In this document: one piece after another, positions 30,682 to 41,599 of the stretch
Position numbering within the stretch: position 1 is the stretch's first letter
Layout: each line of letters opens with the position of its first letter
Source of the DNA: Liopterus haemorrhoidalis
Lineage: Eukaryota > Arthropoda > Insecta > Coleoptera > Dytiscidae
Reading direction: 5' to 3'
Length of the DNA: 64,000 nucleotides
Assembly (NCBI GenBank): GCA_963971575.1
Contig: OZ020622.1
Span: forward strand, 33,324,301 to 33,388,300
Notes under the pieces: model-generated
The model's database searches: none
Seen by the model: only the letters and a program-made list of their open reading frames with translations
What the model was told of the DNA's origin: nothing
Program-made: the position numbers and the translations under genes

Positions 30682-31170
30682 CTAAAAAAGTAACCAATAA
30701 AGAATTTGTTTACATGTAAAAAAACTTATACAAGGAATACTTTTTTTAGTGCACTTTCACATACAAACAGGTTGACCCTCCGAAAAGAGTCTTCTCGGGT
30801 TTTTGACATTTCGCGTCAATTTAAAAAAAAAAAAAAAACGCTCGAACACGTCGATATTATTTTCGAGGGGGACATTTTTATTCACTATTTTGGTTTGAGT
30901 CACTTCAACCCTTAAATGCGGTGATATTTAACCCAAGTATATCAAATGCCAAGAAGGATCAAGTGACATATTATTTTAAAGCCTATTAGATTACTCAGGT
31001 ATTTTATTTTTTCATTTTGCGCTATTAATTTCTAAAAAACTGCGTTCCTATGATTTATGCATCAAATAAATATTACAGATTAAAAGGTGATTGAACTATT
31101 TAAGAATTACGGTTATTCGCTCTGTGAATTATAAATTGTTCGTGCTATTATCTCCTTCTTATTTGTTTTA
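30682..31170. other. Non-coding stretch between recombinase and transposase remnants
   Basis: Contains an A16 run near 30,822 and no convincing ORF. An upstream exon of the recombinase-like gene could lie here, but I could not identify one. Confidence 0.35.
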
Positions 31171-31224
31171 TTGTTCGCTAAACTGAAAAATTGTTTATTC
31201 TACTGCGGAAAGATTGTTTATTCT

Positions 31225-31640
31225 ACTTCTGCGCAAGGTATATCAGACATAATTAGAAGACCACGCATCTTCATCGCAATGTTCTACATATGCGCAAGGC
31301 ACATTGGATATGTCAATACACCAACCATCAACATCATCCCTAAGCATGTCCGAATTATTACAACCACAGCCTTCTACTTCTGCGCAAGGTATATCGGACA
31401 TATTAGAAGACCAAGCATCTTCATCGCAGTGTTCTACATATGCGCAAAGCACATTGGATATGTCAATACACCAACCATCAACATCATCCCTAAGCATGTC
31501 CGAATTATTAGAACCACAGCCTTCTACTTCTGCGCAAGGTATATCGGACATATTAGAAGACCAAGCATCTTCATCGCAGTTTTTTATATATGCGGAAGGC
31601 ACATTTGATATGTCAATAGACCAACCATCAACATCATTAA
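31225..31640 (+). repeat. 150-bp in-frame tandem repeat (about 2.7 copies)
   Basis: Units begin at 31,225, 31,376 and 31,526. The period is 150-151 bp, or 50 codons, encoding Ser/Gln/Thr-rich segments (QPSTSSLSMSELL, QPSTSAQGISDILED). Confidence 0.85.
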
Positions 31641-32696
31641 CGATGGAGTGCAGTTCCGGTATGAGTTCGACAATATTACTGAGCCAAGAAGCAAGTGAGT
31701 TGGAAAACTACAAAAACGAATTAATGGCAAAGGACGTTAAAATTGGGAACTTGGAACTCCAAATCAGGCAAATGAAACTAAACAGAATAAGTGCATTTTC
31801 ATTTGCACGTATATCTGATGGGGATAAAAATATAAGCATGTATACAGGTTTGCCAAATAAGGATATATACATGTTTTTATAAAACATGATAGAAAAGAAA
31901 AAATTAAATTATTACCTAAATTGGAATGTAACTTCCATTCCAAAAATCGATCAACTATTAATGTTTCTTATGAAAATGAGGCTAATTTACCACATGAAGA
32001 CCTGGCTTGCAGATTTAGTTGCAGTAGTACCACCGTCACAAATATTGTCCATACTTTTTTAAGTGTACTGCATTTTATTTTATTCAAAAGATTTATGGAA
32101 ACAGTGCCCAGTCGGCAGAAAAATAAAATAAGCATGACAAACTGCTTTGCAGTATTTAAAAACTGCAGGATAGTGTTAGACTGCACGGAAGTCTACACTG
32201 CAGTGCCAAAAAATATCAGAAACCTAGATTAACATACAGTGCCTATAAACATCGGAATACATTAACAGGTTTAATAGGTGTCGCTCCTAATGGAGTAATA
32301 AACTTTATTAGTGAACTGTTTCCGGGATCAACATCCGACAAAAATATAGTGCAAAACTGCGGTATATTGGACATATTAGTTGATGGAGACTTAGTGCTGG
32401 CAGACAAAGGTTTTCTCATCAGAGATATTTTGCCAAATGGTGTCAGTTTAAATATACCTCCTTTCCTCTTCAACCAACAGTTTACAGAATAGGAGGTATA
32501 CCAAACGCAGAATATTGCAAGAGCACGCATTCATGTAGAACGTGCGATATGCAGGATGAAAAATTATAGTATTTTAAACTTTATTCAGAGCTCATTGGTC
32601 CCGTATGCGACTGACATATTTCAGACTGTTGGAGCCCTAACTCTGTTGCAGTTTCCCTTAATAGACGAAGTATCGACTACATTTATGGACGCATAA
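31304..32696 (+). pseudogene. ISL2EU/Harbinger-like DDE_4 transposase, broken
   Basis: N-terminus: 50-residue Ser-rich repeats, a short coiled-coil (ELENYKNELMAKDVKIGNLE), then the conserved MYTGLPNKDIY lead-in. The DDE_4 domain follows in pieces: DLACRFSCSSTTVTNIV, D1 in RIVLDCTEV, D2 in LVLADKGFLIRDILPNGVS, E in ARIHVERAI. Breaks: TAA at 31,880, frameshifts near 31,985 and 32,205, TAG at about 32,490. The end at 32,696 matches the family C-terminus. It faces the YqaJ gene across an (AT)n tract, and the pair may be the two genes of one ISL2EU element. Confidence 0.75.
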
Positions 32697-32750
32697 AATA
32701 TACTGGTTTTAAATGTAATCCTCATTTTGTACATATATACAAAAAAATAA

Positions 32751-32753
<3 letters not shown>

Positions 32754-32819
<66 letters not shown>
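32754..32819. repeat. (TA)n microsatellite
   Basis: Thirty-odd TA units between the transposase and the YqaJ gene. Confidence 0.95.
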
Positions 32820-32822
<3 letters not shown>

Positions 32823-33402
32823 GTCTTTCTGTTTGTACATTTCGAATTTTTACCTGATCCTTTTTATATTGGATAAGGCAAGTAGTGGCGAATGTTTAGT
32901 TCAATTTAATTGTTATCTGTTTATCCATACCAATAATGCAACGAGAAAACTTCTAAACATGCAATTGCAAAAATTCAGTTCTAGGAAGATAGGGGATGAA
33001 ACTATGCTACATATTATTTTTAAGTAGGAAGTCAAGGGCAGCAGGTTTTAAGTGGGTTATTTTCGCCTTTTTTTCAGAATAGTTAGAATACAGAAAAAAT
33101 TGCATTTAATAAAATTTGTAGGAAATAAAATTTAAAAAATAAATAAAGGGGAGGGATTCTTTTGGGTTTTATTTAATTTTTTGCTTTATTTTCGCAACTG
33201 TTGGATTAATGTAGAAATTGCATTCAACAAAAATTGTAGGAAGAAAAATTTAAAAAATAAATAATGGGCGAAGCTCTTGGATAGGTTAAGTAAGGACCAA
33301 TACAGAGTTCATTTTTTATCTGTGTTTAATATAATCATAGACATGTTAAATAATTAGCCTGTCAATAACGGGTACACCAACGGGTAAATAAATAAAAGTA
33401 AT

Positions 33403-33408
33403 TTTATT
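33403..33408 (-). terminator. AATAAA poly(A) signal of the YqaJ gene
   Basis: AATAAA on the minus strand about 75 bp after the stop codon at 33,480. Confidence 0.5.
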
Positions 33409-33479
33409 TTTATGTATAACAAAAACTTTAATTTATAAAACTACGTCAACTTTTCCACATAAATATTGAATATATTGTG

Positions 33480-36400
33480 TTAGATAAAAATGTTTAATAT
33501 TGAAATATTATTTTTCCATTCTTCTTTCCTATTTACTTGCGTAATGACAACTTCATTTGGAGTCCAAATAATTAAGTGGCACACTTGTTTGTTTGTCATG
33601 TGAAGTTGCCCTTGTATTTGGTCCCAATATGGATGATTTTCGTTAATTATTACATCAAAGGTATCTGTTCCTTCATTTTGCTGAAAATAGCAAATGTAGG
33701 ATTTGTCTTTTCGTAGATGCTCTACTAGACTTCCTTGTCTATATTTGTAGGGGCATTTTATTTCCATAATGCCATTACTTCCCACTAAACCATCTGGACT
33801 AGCGCCAATGTATCTACATTCATCCAGCCAGAGTCCTGAATCCGTTATTTCATTTGGTGAAAATACTGAACTTCTTACAAAGACATCCTTGGATAAATTT
33901 TCATTTTGCAAACCCCATTGAATGCTTTTCACTCCATAAAGCGATCCATAGCTTTCTATAACATCATAATAAAATGACTATTAATAAAAAAAATATTGTA
34001 AGAAAGTCATTTACATATATTAAAAATAAAATACACGGAGTGTTAATTTAAATAGAGTTATATTTACATTAAAAGTCTGTCGGTATGAAAAGGCAGCTTT
34101 AAAAAGCAGAAATTAGTTTTAAAAATGAGGGGAATTTTATAATATTTTTTCACATTTAAGAAATATTTAGGGTGAATTATTTTTGATGATTAATGATTAT
34201 AGTATATCTAATAATTTGTGACGGCTTACCTGTTAATGTTTTGAATAATGAAGGAGGAAACGAATTTCTTCTGCAGGCATTTAACACAATGTGGAATTTT
34301 GAGGCAGTCGGTCGATGTTTCCGACACATGAGCCACAATTCATTTTCCTTTTGTCCTCTTGCTTTTTGTTCTATTTTTGTAGCCATATCCATAGAAATTT
34401 TTATTGCATCTTCTAAGTATTGTTTTTTGTCTGCGATCTGCATAAAATTATTAGAGTTAGTTAAAATTTTTGGCGCACAGCAACAAAGGCTATTTGCGCC
34501 TATAAAATTGTTAGACAAAATTATGTCCTCAATATCAAGAACCAAATATTCTCGTTCCATTTGATTTGGTTCTGGTTGAAGAAGCCACGATAAGCCAATT
34601 GGTAAGTGTAAACTTTGTAGTTCTTCCCTGACAGCATCAATATCGATGTCGTCATCGGCTATTGCAGAGTATTGTGGATTCTATACAAAATACAAAAAAT
34701 ACTATAATACAATTTTAAAAGTGTTTAATAATTACTTTTATAAAAAATTTTACCTTCTTTGGATAAAGTACTGAGCATGGTTTAACTTCTTGTATATGAG
34801 CTCTCGTACCTTTTTCGACCCACGAACAAGCAACATCGGTACTTGAAATATTGTTATGAGCATATATTAAAAGGGCCGCCATGTGATGACAAACCACAGT
34901 ACCTCTGGGACAGGTACAACTTCCTTCTGTAATTTCTGTTTCAGAAAAGGCTATCTAAAACATTAACATGGTAACCGACGAGTTCATCGGAAATCAATTC
35001 ATCGAATATCAATTCATCGAAAATCAATTCATCGAAAATCAATTCATCGAAAATCAATTCATCGAAAATCAATTCATCGAAAATCAATTCATCGAATGAT
35101 CAATTCATCGAACGATCAATTCATCGAAAAAAAAATATTTTGTAAATATTTGAGAGGAATGCCGAGGGGATCGGAAAGTCAAAAGAGCAGTGGTCAATAA
35201 AAGTAGACAGACTAAGAAATAATTGCGTAAATTTTTTTATATGGTTGAAAAAAAGGTAAATAAAGTGACATAGTGTTTGAATATAAATAAAGAAATATAA
35301 TAAGAAAACTTATATAATAAAAGAAATAAATGTTTTATTTTTAAGGTTTAATAAGACAGGTTATGGGCAATTGCACGCAAATAATTTTTATAAATTCATA
35401 CACAATGATACGCATTTTAATTGGACTAATATGCAGGAAAATAAAGTACTATGCGCCTAAAAACAAGGTAATTAGGTTAGGTTTAGTTAGTAAAAGTCTA
35501 AAACCGAGCGGAGCGAGTTACCCATCTTCTAGTTTAAGGACAAAGCACTATTTTAGGTTAGGTTAGGTTAGTAAGGGTTTTGTTAGAAGAAGCCGAGCGA
35601 AGCGAGCTACCCATCTTCTAGTTTAATGTCAAAACACTATCTTAGGTTAGGTTAGGTTAGTAAGGGTTTGGTTAGAAAAAGCCGAGCGAAGCGAGCTACC
35701 CATCATCTAGTTTAATGACAAAACAAACTCACACTAACATAACAATGCCACCTGTTTAGAATCACCGTACATTGAACAAATCATGTGTGGTATAGTAAAT
35801 ATGAATAGTAAAACTATGTACGTAACACAAAACCCTTAAGACTTAACAGATGGGGAAATACCATTTTCATAATCCTTTAAGAATGGGTGTATTAAGTACA
35901 TTTATGATCCCATTAACCGGGTTTTTCTGATCTAAGGAGCCCTGTTCGATTTAAAAATTAAAAAATTATTAATAGACCAAGTATGATAGTTATTTAATAA
36001 GTGTAGTCTGTCAACTTTTATAGACCACTGCTTTTTTGGCTTTCCGATCCCCTGGCATTATTCTCAAATATTTACAAAATATTTTTTTTCGATGAATTGA
36101 TCATTCGATGAATTGATTATTCGATGAATTGATCATTCGATGAATTGATCATTCGATGAATTGATTTTCGATGAATTGATTTTCGATGAATTGATTTTCG
36201 ATGAATTGATTTTCGATGAACTTACCGTGAATCCATTAACATAACCTAACTAAGTAACTATAACATAATATAAATTTGATTTATCAGCAATGCTATACTA
36301 TTTACTTACGTTTATTTTGTAGGTCTTGTGTCGCATACTGGCATATATTTCACCTTTTATTATTAACAATTCATTGTCAAATTCAAACTTTTTAACATTA

Positions 36401-36498
36401 CCACTTTCAACACTATTTTCGCCTTTCCGAAATTGATTTTCGAAGTCTTTAAAAAACTCCATAATCATGGATAGTTTCAAAATGTTCCTTCCTGTCAT
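33480..36498 (-). CDS. SWIM zinc-finger and YqaJ-type nuclease, four exons, intact
   Basis: Exons 36,498-36,310, 34,954-34,754, 34,680-34,230 and 33,955-33,480 join to 1,317 nt (438 residues plus stop) with all introns GT-AG (donors GTAAGT, GTAAAA, GTAAGC; acceptors TTTTAG, GTATAG, TTATAG) and matching phases. Exon 2 has a SWIM finger (CTCPRGTVVCHH). Exons 3-4 hold a YqaJ/lambda-exonuclease fold: RPTASKFH, GASPDG, EIKCP (E-x-K) and QGQLHMT, so the metal-binding residues are present. It should act as a DNA nuclease. Intron 1 carries a MULE and exon 3 a 46-bp LINE tail that preserves the frame. Start: first ATG of the exon; an upstream exon is possible. Confidence 0.75.
34442..34515 (-). mobile_element. 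46-bp LINE 3' tail inserted in frame in exon 3
   Basis: 34,456-34,501 is the terminal hairpin and AACTAAC tail of the I-type LINE, minus strand. It is flanked by ATAAAATTATTAGA (34,442-34,455) and ATAAAATTGTTAGA (34,502-34,515), a 14-bp TSD with one mismatch. Insert plus one TSD is 60 bp, so 20 codons were added without a frameshift, including a Cys-rich GANSLCCCAPKILT. Confidence 0.85.
34961..36242. mobile_element. Foldback-type MULE in intron 1 of the YqaJ gene
   Basis: CATTAACAT at 34,961-34,969 and 36,234-36,242 is a 9-bp TSD, the Mutator-like length. The ends begin GGTAACCG and (reverse complement) GGATTCACGG. Each end continues into a tandem array of about 15-bp units (CGATGAATTGATTTT and variants), inverted relative to each other, then a longer inverted repeat (34,980-35,225 against 36,010-36,230). 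No ORF inside; non-autonomous. Confidence 0.85.
35465..35725. repeat. About 105-bp tandem repeat with TTAGG arrays
   Basis: Three units each hold TTAGGTTAGGTTAG, a GCGAAGCGAGC stretch and ACCCATCTTCTAGTTTAA. TTAGG is the ancestral insect telomere unit, but only 3-4 tandem copies occur per unit. Confidence 0.7.
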
Positions 36499-36519
36499 TT
36501 TAACAAGTTTGTACTACTT

Positions 36520-37019
36520 CTAAATTTAATACAACAACTTTTTCTTTATAATCACCGTATAAACTGATGCATAAATACAGGTTGTTTGGAAAAGTGTTAC
36601 TGAAGCGTAAAATTTCGCAATGCGCATGTGCCAAACTAATATGGTCTATTGAAATAACTCTCTGCCTGTTAGCCTTATTTCTTGCAAGTTAAAATAATCA
36701 CCCTGTCGCCGTCTGTTTTTATATATGGGATGGCGTACCCACCATCGCTTTTCTTCATATAGAAATAATTACCAGACAAAAAAAACCAGACGTCTCCTTC
36801 GATTTGGCGACATATTTAATGAAATTGAATAACCGTTTACTTCAAACACTTGAATAAACTTTTAGGTTGGATTTAGGTTAGATACAAATGTTGTCAAAAC
36901 CGAAAAGACGCACTTACACGCCTCTAACCCCACCATGAAATTCAAACTTGCAAGTATAACATCACGCCTCTGGTTACGCATTGAGGTGTATCTAAATTTC
37001 ATTTTGGTAGCCACATATT
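36520..37019. other. Spacer upstream of the YqaJ gene
   Basis: No ORF recognised. A segment at 36,565-36,576 (TGATGCATAAAT) is inverted with respect to 31,053-31,064; it might be a trace of transposon ends or chance. Confidence 0.3.
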
Positions 37020-38340
37020 CAGAAAAAAACACGATTCACATAAGTATGTGGTTAGAAAGGGCAAAAGGATAAGTTTTGCCTTATGTGATAAAATTTTGAA
37101 TTCGTCTTTTATCTCAGACCAAAATTCTGCTAATGACTTCTTCGTTGCAAAATTTTGTTTTATCGTTGAATCAGATGTTAATTCAATTAAGCACTGTTAC
37201 TCCTGCTACATCAGACAGGCTGGCTTTTCCAATACAGCAAAATATGGGTTTAGTTAGTTAGTTGAAATTTTTGGCGCACAGCAACAAAGGCTATTTGCGC
37301 CTAACGCAGCCCATCTAAATGACTAGACTATATATTAAAAATAAAAATTTAGACAATAAATAAATAAATAAATAAATAAAATCATTAAAAATACGCATAC
37401 TCAATAAAAGAAGTCTTGCACTGACAAACACAAATAAATAATATAAAAAGTCTGTTCGAAAATTTGAACAGACTCAGGGTGATGGTAAGAGGCTGTAAAG
37501 GGGCCAGTTACCATCGAATATCACAGTCAATAAATAGAAACACATTAAAATAAGGTGCAAGACTTCACACATAAAACAGTAAGTTCGATTCTCTCAGGAA
37601 GAGTATCAGCCTGTCCATGAGTACTCTGTCGTCACCTAAGGCAACTGACAGGTCATAAAATATGGGTTTACAAGCCAAAGGTTTTCATTACTTTTATCAT
37701 GGACTTCTTCTGGAAAATAAGAATTGAAAGTATGCAGCAAACGTAGTAGGTGAAAATAAACATGTAACACGACAAACACGACGCCACTGGCCGGCCGAGA
37801 CTGCGTAGACAGCGCTTACCGGTCATGTTATGAGGAGTTACCGCGTATGTTTCAGAGAGTACAGACGAACTGTAAAGCTTTTATGTGTTTTCATTAATTT
37901 TGTACCATGTTTTCACTTTGTTTGTAATTGTTTTGGCTTAAATAATAAACTAACATCTCTTACAATAAAGTCTTGTTATAAAATTCATTTGTGATATCTT
38001 CGGATACGCCGATATCTAGTTCTCTTGAGAATTCATTTAATGCTGGGAAGCTGTCTAGGTTTCGTCTTAACATTAACTCCGCCCAAAACTTGGTTTTCAG
38101 TTTAAATGCTTTTGCTTTGTCAGTGGCGTCAAAAATAGTAACTGGATTTCCTTGAAGCGAGATGCGTGAGTCGTTAACTTTTGTAAACATATCTGATAAA
38201 TATACAAATTTTGTTAGCCAACGCTCATCAAACAGCCTGTCTTTCAAATCGAAGTCGTATTAATTGAGAACACTTCCGACTTTGTCCCTCATTTCGAAGA
38301 GCCTATACAGAGCTTTTTTATTTCTCTGTTGCGAAATATC
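37020..38340 (-). pseudogene. hAT transposase (ZBED5/FAM200-like), decayed and interrupted
   Basis: Minus-strand pieces in order: LYRLFEMRDKVGSVLN, stop, then 38,247-37,960 (FDERWLTKFVYLSDMFTKVND, ISLQGNP) and 37,760-37,040 (FNSYFPEEVHD, LWLVNPYFAVLE, ELTSDSTIKQNF, LAEFWSEIKDEF). These resemble the C-terminal half of hAT-derived ZBED proteins. It is cut by a truncated LINE at 37,253-37,656 and by about 200 bp of unrelated sequence at 37,750-37,960, and has several stops. The catalytic N-terminal half is not seen. Confidence 0.6.
37239..37670 (-). mobile_element. 5'-truncated I-type LINE with TSD
   Basis: 37,253-37,656 is the last part of ORF2 plus 3' UTR and tail of the LINE seen at 7.9-20 kb, minus strand, flanked by AAAATATGGGTTTA (37,239-37,252 and 37,657-37,670), a perfect 14-bp TSD. 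It has both 3' UTR hairpins. It inserted into the hAT pseudogene. Confidence 0.93.
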
Positions 38341-39270
38341 CGCAAACATCTTAAAACCGATACGAAAAATCTTCCATTTCGAGATGATCGATTTTCACTA
38401 AAAGGTGCTTAACTGATGCCACTGATGTGAAAAGCTTAAAAATGAAGTTTTATAAAAATCCATTAAGCCAAATTTGTTTACACGTGCTCCAAGAACCGAC
38501 AGACAGACATACAAACAGACCGACAAACACCATGTTAAAAATAGTAAAAACGTTAAGTAGGAACCTCAATTTGTGGACATCACTGGGAAAAAGCATTCGA
38601 GAAAAAAGCTTTTCAAAATACAAAACAGAAAATATCGATAAAAAACTATTGAAATACTATCCTTTTAATATTTGAACATATTTGTCGTCTACAGGACGTT
38701 CTGAGACGGAGACTGTGGCAGCTTTTTTTAACGATCCGTACTTTAACCAGCGATCCATCGAAAAGTAATGGCTGCAAAAACAAATAAATAACACTGCACT
38801 ATTATGCCTTACTGACTTGACTGTCTGAATTATAATAGATCTAAAGAATATAATTCATATTCTTATTGCATGAAACTTTACAACATCCATTATATACCTA
38901 TTATTTGGCAAATTTTAAGGAATTTGTACTGCATTTATACATGCCTTTCCTATATCAGTCCTGTAATAGAACAGTCACTCAGCTGTATATTTATATTTTA
39001 TACAGGTTAAAACTTTTTCAATGACCAGTTGAGCCATTGAGATTCGAGCTTCGATATTTACATTTATTGGGGGCAATAAAATATTACTGTCCTGGCTTTT
39101 GATATCTTTAGTAGCGCATTATTTTTGAGTGAAACTTTTGTTTTGAAAAAAAACACAAACACCATGTTCACATCTAATCATATTTATTTTATTTACTTTT
39201 CTGTTTAATCTGCTCGAGGAGTACAGTTTGGGAAACTCTGGTTTAAAGCAATTAAATATGTTGTGTTTAT
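38341..39270. other. Spacer without recognised gene
   Basis: AT-rich. Near 39,212-39,238 CTCGAGGAGTACAGTTTGGG followed by AAACTCTG looks like the end of a hAT MITE, but its partner was not found. Confidence 0.35.
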
Positions 39271-39277
39271 TACTTAC

Positions 39278-39602
39278 TTGCTCCTTGTTCCTCCGTCATA
39301 ATGTAGAGCTGAAGAACAAGCTGCGGCAAGGTCTCCAGCCGGGCTTCCCAACCTCTTGTGTACGCTATCACTCCATACTTACATTGGAATGTATTCAGAT
39401 GCTGTACCTTGTCCTGTAGAGGTGGGGTGTCCAAGGCGGGTCCTGCAGTCCAGCAGGGCGGCCACCAACATCCGCCCAGGTAGGCGCGCGCCACCTTCCA
39501 GTTCTGTCAATTACATGACTGGCACCTCCAGGCTCAGGAGCATGTATACTGGCAGCCAGAGCCAGTGGTACCACCTGCCTATGCACCGTCTCCTGTAAAC
39601 AT
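39278..39602 (-). pseudogene. Possible exon of an XK-related membrane protein
   Basis: A GC-rich island in AT-rich DNA. One minus-strand frame reads RLETLPQLVLQLYIM, like the conserved E-x-x-PQLxLQLYI stretch of XK-related scramblases, and runs into a good donor (GCAA then GTAAGT at 39,277). Another frame just upstream reads WYHWLWLPVYMLLSL, membrane-like. The two are not in one frame, so this is a broken exon or a chance match. Confidence 0.3.
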
Positions 39603-39611
39603 AACATCAAT

Positions 39612-39880
39612 AAGCCGGGTTTACGAAAAAATCACTGCAGAAAATTCATCGCGAGATAATTCATCGCGAGATAATTCATCGCAGAAAATTTATCGCGGGA
39701 AAAATCATCGCAAGAAAATTCATCGCGGGGAACATTCATCGCAGGGAAATTTCATCGTGAAAAAATTCATCGCAAGAAAATTTATCGCTAGGAAAATTTG
39801 TCGCAAGAAAATTCATCTCAGAAAAATTCATCACAGAGAAATTGCATCGCAGGGAAATTAAGTTCCAATTTAATATAATA
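39612..39880. repeat. MULE terminal region: degenerate 15-bp tandem array
   Basis: About 15 units of ATTCATCGC-RRGAAA type. They resemble the terminal arrays of the intronic MULE at 34,970, so this is probably the left end of the element carrying the transposase fragment next to it. Confidence 0.6.
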
Positions 39881-39915
39881 ACTATCCTCCCGAAGCACAA
39901 GCTATCCTGGACTAT

Positions 39916-40296
39916 ATGGAAAATAACTGGATTGGTCGACTTGATCATCGATTAATTCGACGTCAACAACGTTATTCGCATTCTCTTTGGAATAGCTACA
40001 ACGCTGCTGTGGACGATGAGCCGAAAACGAATAATACTTGTGAAGCATGGCATCGTTCCTCTAGTGAACTGATTGGTGCTTCTCGCCCTACAATATGGAA
40101 ATGTATAAATACATTAAAGAAACAGCAAAGTTTTAACGAGGGCAAAATTGAGCAACTCATTGCTGGTGGCCAACTTCCACCGAAGAAATGGAAATATCGT
40201 GATTGCGCTCCTAGAATCCGGCGTGTAGTGGGTAGTTATGAGAACAGAGACATAATCGAATACCTTAGAGCTGTCGCTCATAATATCGCATATTGA
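39916..40296 (+). pseudogene. MULE (Phantom-like) transposase C-terminus
   Basis: 126 codons with the typical end of insect Mutator-like transposases: NNWIGRLDHR, SLWNSYNAAVDDEPKTNN, CEAWHRSSSELI, RPTIWKCINTLKKQQ, and a C-terminal IIEYLRAVAHN. The FLYWCH finger and DDE core are absent. It directly follows the foldback-type array at 39.6 kb, so it is an internally deleted element whose relatives include the intronic MULE. Confidence 0.65.
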
Positions 40297-40474
40297 GTGT
40301 CATAAACTTAAAATAATTAAAATGATATTGTAACGATAAATAAATAAAATATGATGTTTTTTCCTTTATCTTTAAGCTTTTAACAAAATTTCGATTGGAC
40401 CTAATTTGATCCAAAACCTGCGACCCTACTCTCAGAAGTTGGATTGTCCAAAAACACCAACCTTAGCCCCACAT

Positions 40475-40597
40475 CAGGGAGCCACACACCGGAGACGTTG
40501 GCTGCAAACCGGCTCATTGCGCCAGACATGTCAGGATGATATAGCGTCGGAGGAAGTAGTCACGGGCTGCTCGACCCGCTCAAGAACCAAGAGTATG
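40475..40597 (-). mobile_element. Fragment of the I-type LINE 5' UTR
   Basis: Reverse complement of about 8,500-8,620 (GCGCCAGACATGTCAGGATG and flanking bases) with some divergence. It stops abruptly on both sides. Confidence 0.75.
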
Positions 40598-40644
40598 CAT
40601 GATACAAGTCTGAAATATGTTGCCCTGAAAAGAAGGACATTTTT

Positions 40645-41580
40645 TTAAATTTAAGCCTTTCTAGAAGAACGGTGGTACGACGGATTGACAATATTTCACA
40701 AAATTTAGTTGATCAACTAAGAACGAAAATTGCCAATTTTACGTATTGTTATCTGGCTTTAGATGAGTCCTGTGATATTAGTGACACAAGTCAATTATTA
40801 ATATTTATTCGGGGCATAAACAAAAAATTCGAAATTAGCAAGGTACTTCTTAGTGTGCATCCAATGAAAGATACAACTACTGCCGAAGATTTCTTTAAGG
40901 CTGTGGAGGAGTGTTTATTTAAAGTAAATTTAACTTGGAACAAAGTAGTTAGTATCGCTACGGATGGCTGTCCTAGTTTAACAGGAAAAAATGTGGGCTT
41001 ACTAAAAGGAATCAGTGATTAAGTAAAAGAACTGCAGCCACAACAAGAAATATTATTTCTGCACTGCATTATTCATCAAGAAGCGCTCTGTAAAAAAGTC
41101 TTAAAACTGAATCACGTAATTAATGTTGTAACAAAAGTCGTGAATTTTATTCGGGAACGCGCCTTAAACCATCGACAGTTTGTTGAATTTTTAAAAGAGA
41201 TTGAAAGTGAATTTTACGAAATACCATATTATACTGAAGTGAGATGGTTTAGCATCGGTAAAGTTTTGGAAAGGTTTAAGATTTTGTTTGATGAAATTGT
41301 AACCTTCTTGTCGATTAAAGAAAAAATACAGGACTCTCCTGAATTGCAAGACGAAGCTTGGTTAAATGATTTCTTGTTTTCCGTCGATATCCTGAAATAT
41401 TTGAGTGAACTAAATCTTGCTTTACAAGGGAAAAAACAATTCGCGTTCCATATTTACTCAAAGGTCAAAACATTTATGACAAAACTCAATTTATTTGCTG
41501 ACAACTTTAATAAGAAATTGTTAAATCATTTTCCTTCACTACAATCGCGACAAGGTATATTGAAAAATAATGATTTTTAA
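40645..41580 (+). pseudogene. hAT transposase (GTF2IRD2/ZBED-like) core
   Basis: Two frames in the same phase, separated by a TAA at 41,020. Features: SRRTVVRRIDNISQNL, first Asp in YLALDESCDISDTSQL, second Asp in IATDGCPSLTGKN, then HCIIHQEALCKK and EVRWFSIGKVLERF. These mark the RNase-H-like core of hAT transposases of the type domesticated as GTF2IRD2/FAM200. The final Glu and hATC dimerisation region are missing. One nonsense mutation and truncation at 41,580 make it inactive. Confidence 0.7.
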
Positions 41581-41599
41581 TAATTCGTTTGAGCATGCA

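Noticed and set aside
31171..31608. 145-codon ORF rich in Ile/Tyr/Arg
   Set aside because: It is another frame of the 150-bp repeat whose correct frame encodes the Ser-rich transposase N-terminus.
34980..35125. Regularly spaced 15-bp repeats resembling a CRISPR array
   Set aside because: There are no unique spacers, the repeats are inverted at the other end of a 9-bp-TSD element, and the sequence is eukaryotic; they are MULE terminal arrays.
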